Positions 36,090-44,197 of a stretch of DNA of 64,000 nt are shown here, in pieces. The notes below the pieces were generated by a model, which saw nothing but the letters and a program-made list of their open reading frames with translations, searched no databases and was not told the origin of the DNA. Both the position numbers and the translations under genes were made by a program. Source of the stretch: Mesorhizobium silamurunense (GTDB lineage: Bacteria; Pseudomonadota; Alphaproteobacteria; Rhizobiales; Rhizobiaceae); contig NZ_JHQR01000216.1 in assembly GCF_014843825.1 (NCBI RefSeq), forward strand, positions 1 to 64,000. Reading direction: 5' to 3'. The number at the start of each line of letters is the position of its first letter. Position 1 is the stretch's first letter.

Positions 36090-36461
36090 CTATCGATGTC
36101 TCAGCAAAATCTCTCTAAGGACGACGGCATCATTGTGGGCCTCGTCATGAGCTGAGTAGACGAGTGTGACGGCGCCCTCCTGCATGAGGCTGCGCAATTG
36201 GCCGAGTTCACCGCGATGCTGATGGATTTCCGCCGCGTATCGCCGGCGGAATTCATCCCATCGGGCCGGATCGTGTCCGAACCATTTCCGAAGCTCGGTA
36301 CTTGGCGAAAGTTCCTTCATCCAATAATCGATGGCGGCTTCGGACTTCCTGACCCCGCGCGGCCAAAGCCGGTCAACCAACACCCGCTTGCCATCGTCAG
36401 TAGAAGGGCTCTCATATGCCCGTTTCAATTTTACTTTCTCGTTGAAGATACCTTCGCTCAT
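36090..36461 (-). CDS. DUF488 (YeaO-type) protein
   Basis: A 123-residue protein with the YeaO-type motifs VKLKRAYESPSTDDGKRVLV, DRLWPRGVRKSEA, and WFGHDPARWDEFRRRYAAE. It overlaps the upstream small gene by 4 bp (ATGA), so the pair is translated together. It differs from the DUF488 protein at 23700. Function unknown. Confidence 0.87.
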   Translation of the reverse strand: MSEGIFNEKVKLKRAYESPSTDDGKRVLVDRLWPRGVRKSEAAIDYWMKELSPSTELRKWFGHDPARWDEFRRRYAAEIHQHRGELGQLRSLMQEGAVTLVYSAHDEAHNDAVVLREILLRHR

Positions 36462-36682
36462 CGACGTCGTATCCCGTTCATCTCCGTGTCGTTGACAGCA
36501 TCGAGAAGGCTGGAGAATTTTGTCCTCAAGATCACCTCGTCTGCCCGATCCGATACGAACACGAAGATGTCGCCGCGATATCGCTCGATCCAGTGACGGC
36601 CTGTACCATAGCTGCGCAGATAGTCACCGATCTGATGGACCGTGGAGTATCCCAAACCCTTGTGCAGGAGAAACTTCGTCAA
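36458..36682 (-). CDS. 74-aa hypothetical protein
   Basis: Starts MTKFLLHKGLGYSTVHQIGD and includes RYRGDIFVFVSDRADEVILR. A cytoplasmic protein of unknown family. The 4-bp overlap with the DUF488 gene is the best evidence that it is real. Confidence 0.6.
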   Translation of the reverse strand: MTKFLLHKGLGYSTVHQIGDYLRSYGTGRHWIERYRGDIFVFVSDRADEVILRTKFSSLLDAVNDTEMNGIRRR

Positions 36683-36719
36683 GATTGTGCTTTCGCAAAG
36701 GGCTGGTTGACCGTCTCAC

Positions 36720-37127
36720 TCATGGCCCGACCTTCTGGCCTTGGGCATTGAACTGTTTCAGATAGGCGATGACATCGGCGATCTCCTGGTCCTTGCTGAG
36801 ACCGGCGAATGTCATCTTTGTGCCTAGCACCAGTTTGCGCGGCGCGCGCAGATAGGTCGTCAGCGTCGGTTCATCCCAGGTCAGACCCGAATTCCTGTTC
36901 GCCGCGGAATAGCTGTAGCCCGGATACGTACCGGCCGCTCGGTCGACGACCCCGTTCAAGACCGGACCTACCCCGTTCTTTGCGTCAGGGCCGACCTTGT
37001 GACAGGCCATGCACCTCTTGAAGATGACGGCACCGGCTTCGGCGTTGCCAGGAGATGGGTCTTGCGCATGGGCCGAACCAACTGCAGTGAGAATGGCGGC
37101 CGTCAATCCAAGCATGGTCGATTTCAT
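36720..37127 (-). CDS. Periplasmic c-type cytochrome
   Basis: A 135-residue class I cytochrome c. A signal peptide (MKSTMLGLTAAILTAVGSA, cut after AHA) is followed by the heme site CMACH at about residue 40 and the Met ligand region GTKMTFAGLSKDQEIADV. It lies 123 bp after the GMC dehydrogenase, separated from it by a hairpin, and likely takes electrons from that enzyme (inference). ATG 37127 gives the clean signal peptide. Confidence 0.92.
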   Translation of the reverse strand: MKSTMLGLTAAILTAVGSAHAQDPSPGNAEAGAVIFKRCMACHKVGPDAKNGVGPVLNGVVDRAAGTYPGYSYSAANRNSGLTWDEPTLTTYLRAPRKLVLGTKMTFAGLSKDQEIADVIAYLKQFNAQGQKVGP

Positions 37128-37207
37128 GTTTGCTTCTTTCAATCAGCTGAGGGCTGATTCCGGCCGAACCGGCCCAGGGCAATATGGGGTTCGAAACACA
37201 CCCAGCT

Positions 37208-37242
37208 CTGCCGGATCCGAACCGCGGATCCGGATCCGGCAG
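37208..37242. repeat. Perfect 12-bp inverted repeat between dehydrogenase and cytochrome genes
   Basis: CTGCCGGATCCG (37208-37219) and CGGATCCGGCAG (37231-37242) with an 11-nt loop. It lies just after the GMC stop (37251) on the transcribed strand. There is no T-run, so an intercistronic stem-loop that trims expression is more likely than a strong terminator. Confidence 0.7.
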
Positions 37243-37250
37243 ACGTCGTC

Positions 37251-39020
37251 TCAGGAGGGAACCAGTGGGCCGGGGTTCTTCAGATACTGGTTCTTGATCG
37301 CGTCCACTGCCCAGTAGGCAAGAGCGCCTACCGGACCGGTCGGATTCTTCCCGGCGTTCTGGGGAAACACGCAAGCGCCGGTGACGAATACGTTTGAGAC
37401 ATCCCAGACCTGAAGATATTTGTTCAGGACGCTGGTGCTTGGGTCGGCTCCGAAAACTGCACCGCCTGTGTTGTGCGTGCTCTGATAGGGCACGATCGAA
37501 TAGGGCACGGGCGGCACGTTTCGATCGATCTTGGTCGCACCCATCTCCTTCGCGAGGGTCACGCAGATGTCGGCCTGAGCATTCATCTGCTTTATCTCGT
37601 TGTCCTGGAAATTGAATGTCATCCTCATAAGCGGACGTCCAAAAACGTCGGTGTAGGTCGGATCAAGGCTCAGATAGTTCTGCCGGTAGGCCATCACCGC
37701 GCCTTGATTGCCGACGCTGGCCGCGTGGTCATAATTGTCGACCACTGCCTTCTTCCACTCGGAGCCCCAACGAGGCGTGCCGTGCGGCGTTGGATGTGAC
37801 TGGATGGGCCGAGCGCCCGAGTTGCTGCAACTGATGCCGCCGCCTCCGATGTAGCCGGCCTTCACGAAATCGTAGTTATCGCCGTTCAAATCATCCATGC
37901 AGGTGCCGAGCGCGCCTGCGCCCATGAAACGATTCAGAACGGTCTTCTTGTCGAAGAATGCGGTCGCCCCGCCACCGCACTGATAGGCATAGTTCCGGCC
38001 GACCACGCCCTTCCCGGTTGCCGGGTCGTAGGGCACGCCAATCCCTGACTGCAGCAGCAGGTTGACGTTGCCGAGCGCATAGGCTGACAGGATGATCAGG
38101 TCGGCAGGCTGTTCGAATTCGCGCCCGCGTGCGTCGAGATAGGTGACGCTGACCGCCTTCTTGCGGGTCGAATCGAGATTGACCTTCAGCACGATCGAAT
38201 TTGTGCGCAGTTCGAAATTCGGGTTCTTCACCGCCAGCGGAATGACGGTGAAATGCGGGCTGGCCTTGGCATTCGCCTCGCAGCCGAAGCGCTCGCAGAA
38301 GCCGCAATAGTGACATTGGCCGAAGGCCACGCCATCAGGATTGACATAGTCGCGCGACGCGTTGGACGAGGGATTGGGAAAAGGATGGTATCCGAGATTG
38401 CGGGCCGCCTTCTCGAACATCACCATGCTCTGCGCGGCAGTCATTGGCGGATTGGGGTATTCTTCCTTTCGCGATCCCTCGAAGATATTGCCACCGTCGA
38501 TTTTCCTGCCGTTAAGATTGCCAGCCTTGCCGGAGGTGCCGCATGTCTTTTCGAACTTGTCGTAGTAGGGTTCGAGATCATCATAGGTGATCGGCCAGTC
38601 CTGCAGGTGCATATCCGCGGGGATGATCTTTTCGCCGTACTTGTCGATCGTCCGGCTACGCGCTTGGTGATCCCATTCAAGCCAGCGCCAGGTGACGCCG
38701 TTCCAGTGCACGCCGGCGCCTCCGACGCCCTGGCCGGGCAGGAATGAGCCGAGTTGACGCATAGGCAGCGCCGTTTGCGATTCACTATTGCGGAATGTGA
38801 TGGTTTCCCGCCGCACGTTCTGCATGAGGTCGTAGCGGGCTGCGTAGCGCAGTTCATCATGGATTTCAGGGTCGATAAAGTCCGGATTGGTGTCACGCGG
38901 GCCTCCCCGCTCAAGGGCGACGATCTTCAGCTTGGTGGACGCAAGCTCCTTGGCAATGATGCCGCCTGTCCACCCAAGACCGACAATCAGGACATCGACC
39001 GCGTTCAGTTTGGTGGCCAT
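37251..39020 (-). CDS. GMC-family FAD dehydrogenase (gluconate 2-dehydrogenase-like large subunit)
   Basis: A 589-residue flavoprotein. FAD fold VDVLIVGLGWTGGIIAKELA at the N-terminus, GMC segments LGSFLPGQGVGGAGVHWNG and the C-terminal TGACVFPQNAGKNPTGPVGA with the active-site His-Asn area. A Cys-rich insert, CHYCGFCERFGC near residue 240, resembles the Fe-S-binding stretch reported in three-subunit FAD sugar dehydrogenases. There is no signal peptide; export with the Tat subunit 3 is expected. Substrate: a sugar or sugar acid (unproven). Confidence 0.9.
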   Translation of the reverse strand: MATKLNAVDVLIVGLGWTGGIIAKELASTKLKIVALERGGPRDTNPDFIDPEIHDELRYAARYDLMQNVRRETITFRNSESQTALPMRQLGSFLPGQGVGGAGVHWNGVTWRWLEWDHQARSRTIDKYGEKIIPADMHLQDWPITYDDLEPYYDKFEKTCGTSGKAGNLNGRKIDGGNIFEGSRKEEYPNPPMTAAQSMVMFEKAARNLGYHPFPNPSSNASRDYVNPDGVAFGQCHYCGFCERFGCEANAKASPHFTVIPLAVKNPNFELRTNSIVLKVNLDSTRKKAVSVTYLDARGREFEQPADLIILSAYALGNVNLLLQSGIGVPYDPATGKGVVGRNYAYQCGGGATAFFDKKTVLNRFMGAGALGTCMDDLNGDNYDFVKAGYIGGGGISCSNSGARPIQSHPTPHGTPRWGSEWKKAVVDNYDHAASVGNQGAVMAYRQNYLSLDPTYTDVFGRPLMRMTFNFQDNEIKQMNAQADICVTLAKEMGATKIDRNVPPVPYSIVPYQSTHNTGGAVFGADPSTSVLNKYLQVWDVSNVFVTGACVFPQNAGKNPTGPVGALAYWAVDAIKNQYLKNPGPLVPS

Positions 39021-39047
39021 GTCAAAGTCTCCTTCTTCTTCCGCCGA

Positions 39048-39809
39048 TTAAATGAGATCCTGGATGCCCTTCGGTTCAGCCTTGTATGGTTTGTTTCGAA
39101 ACGGTTCGATTTTGTCCGTGTACATGGCATCCGCGCCGGGGAAGCCGATCATCTTCCAGGCAGCCGCCTCCTTGTTTCCGCCATACATGGGGTCCGCGAA
39201 ATAACCCTCGATCGTGAGCTGCAGCAGGAGTCCGAAGAAGGTCGCGGTCGGCACTGTTGGAAGCTCAGTCTTCTTGCCGTCAAGGTCGGCCATCACCGCG
39301 GCGCGATCCTTTGCCGAAAGGGCCGCGAAGCTGCTCTTGTGGCTTTTCTGTACAACGGCATTGACATCGGCGATGCCCGCCCGGATCAGCTCCGAGGGCG
39401 TCATCGGCAATTGATAGCCCTGCTCGGGCGTACCCTCGCCAAATGGCCCTTCCAGATACAGCCGATCGCCCTTGCCGTATCCGCCGGCCATTTGCCGATC
39501 GATGTACGTCGCTACGCCGAGTTCCATGGCGCCGGGGCCAGTTGAATCGCTGGGAATGAGCGTATCGACCGCCGCTTCGACGAAAGCGGACTCGTCGAGA
39601 TTGAAGAATTCGTAGCCGGGGCCCCCGGCATGAGGTGCGGCAGCGGCGTGATGATGTTTCGTATCTGTGGCGGTCGCAGCCATGATTTCGTCCGCCGATG
39701 CGGATCCACCAAGCGGCAGAGTACTCGCTGCCGCTCCTGCCGCGCCGAACAGTTTCAGAAAGTCACGACGCCCTACACCGCCTTGCCTACTCTTCTCTCT
39801 CGTCGACAT
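39048..39809 (-). CDS. Gluconate 2-dehydrogenase subunit 3-like protein (Tat signal)
   Basis: A 253-residue periplasmic subunit. The Tat motif GRRDFLKLFGAAGAAAS is followed by the family domain: FNLDESAFVEAAVDTLIPSD and LELGVATYIDRQMAGGYGKG-like sequence. It precedes the GMC gene by 27 bp and serves as its exporter or chaperone subunit. With the cytochrome it forms a membrane-associated dehydrogenase complex. Shared motif copy 4 lies 138 bp upstream. Confidence 0.9.
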   Translation of the reverse strand: MSTREKSRQGGVGRRDFLKLFGAAGAAASTLPLGGSASADEIMAATATDTKHHHAAAAPHAGGPGYEFFNLDESAFVEAAVDTLIPSDSTGPGAMELGVATYIDRQMAGGYGKGDRLYLEGPFGEGTPEQGYQLPMTPSELIRAGIADVNAVVQKSHKSSFAALSAKDRAAVMADLDGKKTELPTVPTATFFGLLLQLTIEGYFADPMYGGNKEAAAWKMIGFPGADAMYTDKIEPFRNKPYKAEPKGIQDLI

Positions 39810-39947
39810 GATTTCTCCTGTGACGCTGCAGGCAAAGGATGGGTGAGGATGGAGAGAGCTGGCGCCCTCTCCAACCGGCGCTGCGCAGCATCCAGCGCTA
39901 AGCTTGGTGGATTTGTCCGAAGCCTAGTGCTTGCGCTTACTATCTAG

Positions 39948-39987
39948 CAAACGAAATTCATTGACATTTAAGCGCAATTTTTATGCT
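39948..39987 (+). promoter_or_regulatory. 40-bp shared operator-like motif, copy 4
   Basis: Lies in the divergent spacer between the dehydrogenase operon (start 39809) and the LysR gene (start 39997). It ends 9 bp before the LysR ATG, so binding would overlap the LysR promoter or leader, consistent with autoregulation. Confidence 0.65.
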
Positions 39988-39996
39988 ATCTCGCTC

Positions 39997-40848
39997 ATGG
40001 ATATCGAGCTCGCGCGCACTTTTATCGAGATCGTTTCAACAGGGAGCTTCATTCGAGCCTCTGAGCGTTTGAATGTCGCCCAGACGACCGTAAGCGCACG
40101 AATCCGCAACCTCGAGCAGCAATTGGGCCGCACGCTTTTTGTTCGTCACAAAGGCGGAGCTTCGCTGACCCCGGCCGGTGAGCAATTTCTGCGCCACGCC
40201 CCGATGTTCGTCCAACTATGGCAACGCACCCTCCACCAGGTTGCCGTGCCCCCGGGACGCCGGGCTGTTCTGACGGTCGGCAGCGAAGTCAGCCTTGCGC
40301 AACCTCTTCTGCTCGATTGGGTCCGCTGGATGCGCCGCTCGCTGCAGGACATCGCACTTCGAGTACACGTCGATGTGCCGCGGGATTTGATCAATCAGGT
40401 CGCGTCTGGAATGGTCGACTTAGCTATCATGTACGCCCCTCCGCACAGACCGGGTTTGAAGATCGATCTGCTTCTGGACGAGAAACTCGTCCTCGTGACT
40501 ACCAATTCCGAAACGCGCCTCCTGGATGAATCCGATTATGTTTATATGGATTGGGGGCCGGATTTTGAACTTCACCACGGGATGAATTTCCCGAGTGCTG
40601 CGCCGGATCTTTCTTTCGATCTCGGTCCGCTCGCGCTGAACTATGTTCTTGCGACCGGCGGCTCCGGTTATTTCAGGATGAGTTCCGTGCAGCCTCACAT
40701 AGAAGCCGGCCGGCTGCACCTTGTGCCTGAAATGCCGCAGTTCTCCTATCCGGTTTACGCGGTGCAATCCGCAAGTGCGGACGAGAGCGTGGTAGGTCCT
40801 GCCCTGGCAGGATTGCATTCCGTCGCGAGCGCCGACATCAAATTGTAG
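39997..40848 (+). CDS. LysR-family transcriptional regulator
   Basis: A 283-residue regulator beginning MDIELARTFIEIVSTGSFIR with HTH VAQTTVSARIRNLEQQLGR. The effector domain is complete. Its closest relative in the window is the frameshifted LysR at 24308. The upstream frame extends to 39931 but ATG 39997 fits the family start. It is the best candidate to bind the five 40-bp motifs, because two of them precede the two related LysR genes. Confidence 0.92.
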   Translation: MDIELARTFIEIVSTGSFIRASERLNVAQTTVSARIRNLEQQLGRTLFVRHKGGASLTPAGEQFLRHAPMFVQLWQRTLHQVAVPPGRRAVLTVGSEVSLAQPLLLDWVRWMRRSLQDIALRVHVDVPRDLINQVASGMVDLAIMYAPPHRPGLKIDLLLDEKLVLVTTNSETRLLDESDYVYMDWGPDFELHHGMNFPSAAPDLSFDLGPLALNYVLATGGSGYFRMSSVQPHIEAGRLHLVPEMPQFSYPVYAVQSASADESVVGPALAGLHSVASADIKL

Positions 40849-40865
40849 TCGTTCTTGTTAGGGGT

Positions 40866-41690
40866 CTATATGTCCGCTTGGATTGACGGGAAAAGAAGGT
40901 CGACCGTTGTTCCTATTCCTTGTTCACTCCTTATCCTGATCCGACCGTCAACCATCTGCGCCAATGCCTGCACTTGCAACATTCCTATCCCGGTGCCCTT
41001 CTCACCCTTCGTCGTGAAGAAGGGGTCGAACACCCTTCGCAAGATTTCCGGAGCCATGCCGCAACCACGGTCTTTGACGCGAACGCATGCGTAGGTTCCG
41101 GGCCCGGGCGGGTCAGGCGTCGGGGCCGTCTGTACCAATCGCTCAGTGCTGACGCGGATCTCCCCGCCACTTGGCATTGAATCTCGTGCGTTCATGACGA
41201 GATTTAGCACTGCAGCGTCGAACAGCGCCGGGTCGATCAAGCAGTCCGGGATATCGGAACCAAGCTCCAGCTTGACGCGGACATCGGGTCCTGCGCCATA
41301 CCTCAGGAAAGGCTCGAAAGACCTGAGGAACTCATTCAAATTGCCAGCATGGATATCGAGTTCCTGATGTTTTGCGAAAGCCAGTAGCTGTGACGCTAGT
41401 TCGACCCCTCGATCGATTCCTTCCCGCGCTGCCGCAATGTAGGCCCGCACGGTTTCGGGCTCGTCGGCTCTTTTTGCGGCGGACCTCAAGCCGGATTCGA
41501 TTACCGTTAGGAGGTTTCTGAAATCGTGGGCAATACCGCCGGTCATCTCGCCTAAGGCGGCAAGCCGATGTGTGGCTCGCTGACGTTGCTGGGCAGCGGA
41601 CCGAGCACTGAGACGCCTTTCCGCCACCTGAGAGCGCGCGTCGCGCTTCGCCCGCGGTTTATTATCGTATGGAAACGCGCTGCCTGTCAT
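40866..41690 (-). CDS. Cytoplasmic sensor histidine kinase
   Basis: A 274-residue kinase without membrane segments. H-box GGIAHDFRNLLTVIESGL, N-box NLVMNARDSMPSGGE, G1 DRGCGMAPEI, F DPFFTTKGEKG and G2 GTGIGMLQV are all present. The N-terminal ~40 residues are a basic coiled-coil with no sensor domain. No response regulator is adjacent, so it is an orphan. Convergent with the LysR gene. Confidence 0.9.
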   Translation of the reverse strand: MTGSAFPYDNKPRAKRDARSQVAERRLSARSAAQQRQRATHRLAALGEMTGGIAHDFRNLLTVIESGLRSAAKRADEPETVRAYIAAAREGIDRGVELASQLLAFAKHQELDIHAGNLNEFLRSFEPFLRYGAGPDVRVKLELGSDIPDCLIDPALFDAAVLNLVMNARDSMPSGGEIRVSTERLVQTAPTPDPPGPGTYACVRVKDRGCGMAPEILRRVFDPFFTTKGEKGTGIGMLQVQALAQMVDGRIRIRSEQGIGTTVDLLFPSIQADI

Positions 41691-41802
41691 GATGGTCCGT
41701 CCCTATCGATCACTGACGACAAGCAGGAAACTCGCGCCCCCATCACATCGTCGTATTTTGGGTTCTCCTTGTCGCTGGTCCTCATGCCGCCTAGACGCAG
41801 AT

Positions 41803-42327
41803 CTAGGCGTGCCGGACGATCCCTTTCGTCATGATGTCTTCGACCGTCGGAAACGCCTTGAGGGCCACCTCTGGGAGGTCTCCATTCGTGCCGACCAGTT
41901 CAGTCCAGCCATGCATTTCGGGTTCGCCGACAATGATGCGGCCGACCATTCCAGCATGCTCATGCGGAATGCAAAAATAGTCATAGACCCCCTGTTCGGT
42001 GAAGGTGACCGAAAAGCTCTCGTTGGGCAGGAGATAGTCGGAATCCCAGGATTTTGCGGCCTTAGGCATGCGCAGCGGTCGCTCGAAGTTTGCGGGATTG
42101 TAAGCCGTCGTCGTGTGGGAATTGCCGGGATTGAGGTTGATCCAGCGGATCGTCTGTCCTGGTTTGATGAGAATGCCTATCGGGTCGAACCAAACGTGTG
42201 ACCCGTCTTCGTTCCCTTGCATCTTGATTTCAACAATCTCGCCGCCCCACACGGCCAGTGAAGAGAGGGAAAGGGCGGCAGCGAGCCCGCCGCCCGCGCC
42301 CAGGATCTCACGACGCGTCAGTGTCAT
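41803..42327 (-). CDS. Cupredoxin-domain protein (Tat signal)
   Basis: A 174-residue exported copper protein. Tat signal TRREILGAGGGLAAALSLSS, then a plastocyanin-like domain with the type 1 copper ligands: His in GNSHTTTAYNPAN and the C-terminal Cys, His and Met in YFCIPHEHAGMVG. Probably a periplasmic electron carrier. It overlaps the preceding gene by 4 bp and is co-translated with it. Confidence 0.88.
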   Translation of the reverse strand: MTLTRREILGAGGGLAAALSLSSLAVWGGEIVEIKMQGNEDGSHVWFDPIGILIKPGQTIRWINLNPGNSHTTTAYNPANFERPLRMPKAAKSWDSDYLLPNESFSVTFTEQGVYDYFCIPHEHAGMVGRIIVGEPEMHGWTELVGTNGDLPEVALKAFPTVEDIMTKGIVRHA

Positions 42328-42737
42328 TTGGCGACCCGTGCCTCGTCAGCCGCCGAAACATGCCAGAGCACGACGTGGACATGCGGCTCTGCTACTCCCG
42401 GATGGCCGGCATTGTAGTAGACGTCGACATGGTCGACATTGCCGCCGGGTGACGTGAGGTCGTCAAAACGCTTGTCCGGATTGAGGTCCCTGATCGGCAG
42501 CATATAAATCGTGCTGACAAGCTTGCCATCGTGGTCATAGGCAAGGAATGGGCCGGCCGGCAATGTCGTGGGATCAACGAAGAGTTGGCCCATGCCCGGT
42601 AGGAAGTCGGGCAGCTTCACAAGCTTGCTGACCTGTTCGTAAGGTGCGGCTGGCGGGGCTTTGGTGACCTCATCCGCCGCCATGGCGCAAAGGGAACCGC
42701 CCGTTGTCAGGGCAACTGCGAGGACGAGCTTTTTCAT
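42324..42737 (-). CDS. Exported small protein, probable DUF5602 family
   Basis: A 137-residue protein. Signal peptide MKKLVLAVALTTGGSLCAMA is followed by a domain with YMLPIRDLNPDKRFDDL, VDHVDVYYNAGHPG and EPHVHVVLWHVS. The clustered histidines may bind metal. ATG 42737 was chosen for the signal peptide. First gene of the cupredoxin pair; shared motif copy 5 is 128 bp upstream. Confidence 0.75.
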   Translation of the reverse strand: MKKLVLAVALTTGGSLCAMAADEVTKAPPAAPYEQVSKLVKLPDFLPGMGQLFVDPTTLPAGPFLAYDHDGKLVSTIYMLPIRDLNPDKRFDDLTSPGGNVDHVDVYYNAGHPGVAEPHVHVVLWHVSAADEARVAK

Positions 42738-43160
42738 CACGACATCTCCACGTTGAACTAAAAATCGCGATGGCCGAAGATCTGGGAGAAAGTCCAAAAA
42801 CCGATTTCACTTGCTGGCGCGGCCTGTTCGCGTCTGACCAGCAAGCAGGAGACTGTTCTGGTCGTCAAACGAAATTAACTGGCATTTTAGTGCATTATTT
42901 CTGCGGTGTGCACCTGTTTGCTTGATTTCGAAGAATCTTTCACTACCTCTGAATTGCTATGAATATTTTCAATCTCGATTTCCGGCGGGGGCCGAAACTC
43001 CTCAAAACGGGCCATTAGCCGGACGCGAGAAGCCCTGGCTTCGCGTCCGGGACAGTCAGGATCTCCACCCTCAGTCCACTGTGAACCCTGCACCTGTTTA
43101 ACCAGTGCGGCTTAACGCTCATTTGCGATCGCGTTTGGATCGACATGGAGGTTGACCCGG
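42738..43160. other. Long intergenic control region with motif and hairpin
   Basis: About 420 bp with no gene. It contains the motif copy at 42866 and a strong stem-loop: CCGGACGCGA (43019-43028) pairs with TCGCGTCCGG (43041-43050), extended by AGCC/GGCT after a 2-nt bulge. The hairpin lacks a T-run on either side. It lies 110 bp before the PtsN-like gene. Confidence 0.55.
42866..42905 (+). promoter_or_regulatory. 40-bp shared operator-like motif, copy 5
   Basis: Position 1 faces the cupredoxin operon (start 42737) at 128 bp. It contains TGGCATTTTAGTGCA, which looks like a sigma-54 box but has 9 rather than 10 bases between GG and GC, so the LysR-type reading is preferred. Confidence 0.6.
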
Positions 43161-43658
43161 ATGATCTCCGCCATCTTGCAAGAAGAAGACATTTCGCTTG
43201 ACCTTGTGACCAAGGGAAAGCAATCAGCCTTGTCAAAAATTGCGATCAGGATTGCGCGGAGAACTGGGCTCGACGAGCAGATGGTTCTGCGCGGTCTTTT
43301 CGACCGCGAGCGCCTCGCCTCCACGGGCATCGGTCGTGGTGTCGCGATCCCCCACGCTGTGCTCAGCACAATCTATTCGCCTGTCGCGTCTTTGACACGC
43401 TTGGCCCCGCGCATCGATTTCGAGGGCCCGGACGATGACCCCGTCGATCTCATTTACACTGTGCTCTGGCCGCGCTCTGCCACTTCCGCCTTTCTCCCCG
43501 CCCTTTCGCAGATGTGCCGGCTGTTTCGGACATCTCAGGTTCGGGAGCAGCTCCGGCAGGCACGGTCATCTGATGAGGTGTTGGCGATTCTCGAAACTGA
43601 GCCGCATCAGGAATTTCCACCAATCTGCACACTTCCCGCGTCGGGCCTGGCCTTGTGA
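43161..43658 (+). CDS. PTS EIIA (PtsN-like) regulatory protein
   Basis: A 165-residue single-domain PTS IIA-Ntr protein. The phosphorylatable His65 lies in GIGRGVAIPHAVLS. The rest matches the PtsN fold: ISLDLVTKGKQSALSKIAIR and an altered C-terminus. ATG 43161 follows GGAGG at 9 bp. A usual chromosomal ptsN sits with rpoN/hpf; none of these are here, so this is a second, accessory copy. Confidence 0.88.
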   Translation: MISAILQEEDISLDLVTKGKQSALSKIAIRIARRTGLDEQMVLRGLFDRERLASTGIGRGVAIPHAVLSTIYSPVASLTRLAPRIDFEGPDDDPVDLIYTVLWPRSATSAFLPALSQMCRLFRTSQVREQLRQARSSDEVLAILETEPHQEFPPICTLPASGLAL

Positions 43659-44197
43659 TGTCTGGGCAGCTCAGTAATGCCTAGAATCCATTGACCCGGC
43701 GCATCCCCAGTCAAATAGGGGCTCGCTACCAGCCGATTGAGCGGCCTTCGCGCGACATTACAGCATCTTCGGATCCCTTTCTGCGCGGCAACCCCAACAG
43801 AATGTCGCGTCGTCACATTCCTCCGAGGGCCGTGCCGCGCTGCGGCAACGCGCGGTCTGGTTCCCCGCGGGCACTGCGAACCATCAGCCTCGCCGCCGAG
43901 CTATGTATCCGTTTTGACTCACGATCGCAGGCCTCAACGAAGACCATCAGGGAATTCGGACCGGGGCATGCTTCGCAAAGGCGAAGGCGACGGCGGCGAC
44001 TTTAGACTCGCGCATATGCCGCCAACGACGTCATGGCTACGTGGAGCGCGAAATCGCGCGCAGCGTTCCGTACGCCTCCTCTATCGACCTGATCAATCAT
44101 TTCTGCGACCTTACCGCCTGCCCACGGCGTAACGGGGTCGCACTCAATCCCGTCGCAACACAGCTTTCCAGGCTGCTCCGCTCGAGGCGCCGAGCCG
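43659..44197. other. Gap without recognised gene
   Basis: About 540 bp. Open frames exist but show no known motif or ribosome site. No repeats or RNA gene noticed. It may be decayed coding DNA. Confidence 0.35.

Noticed and set aside
42880..42894. Possible sigma-54 promoter (TGGCA...TGCA)
   Set aside because: Only 9 bases separate GG and GC instead of 10, and the other four copies of the same motif lack the GG, so it is part of the shared 40-bp motif.
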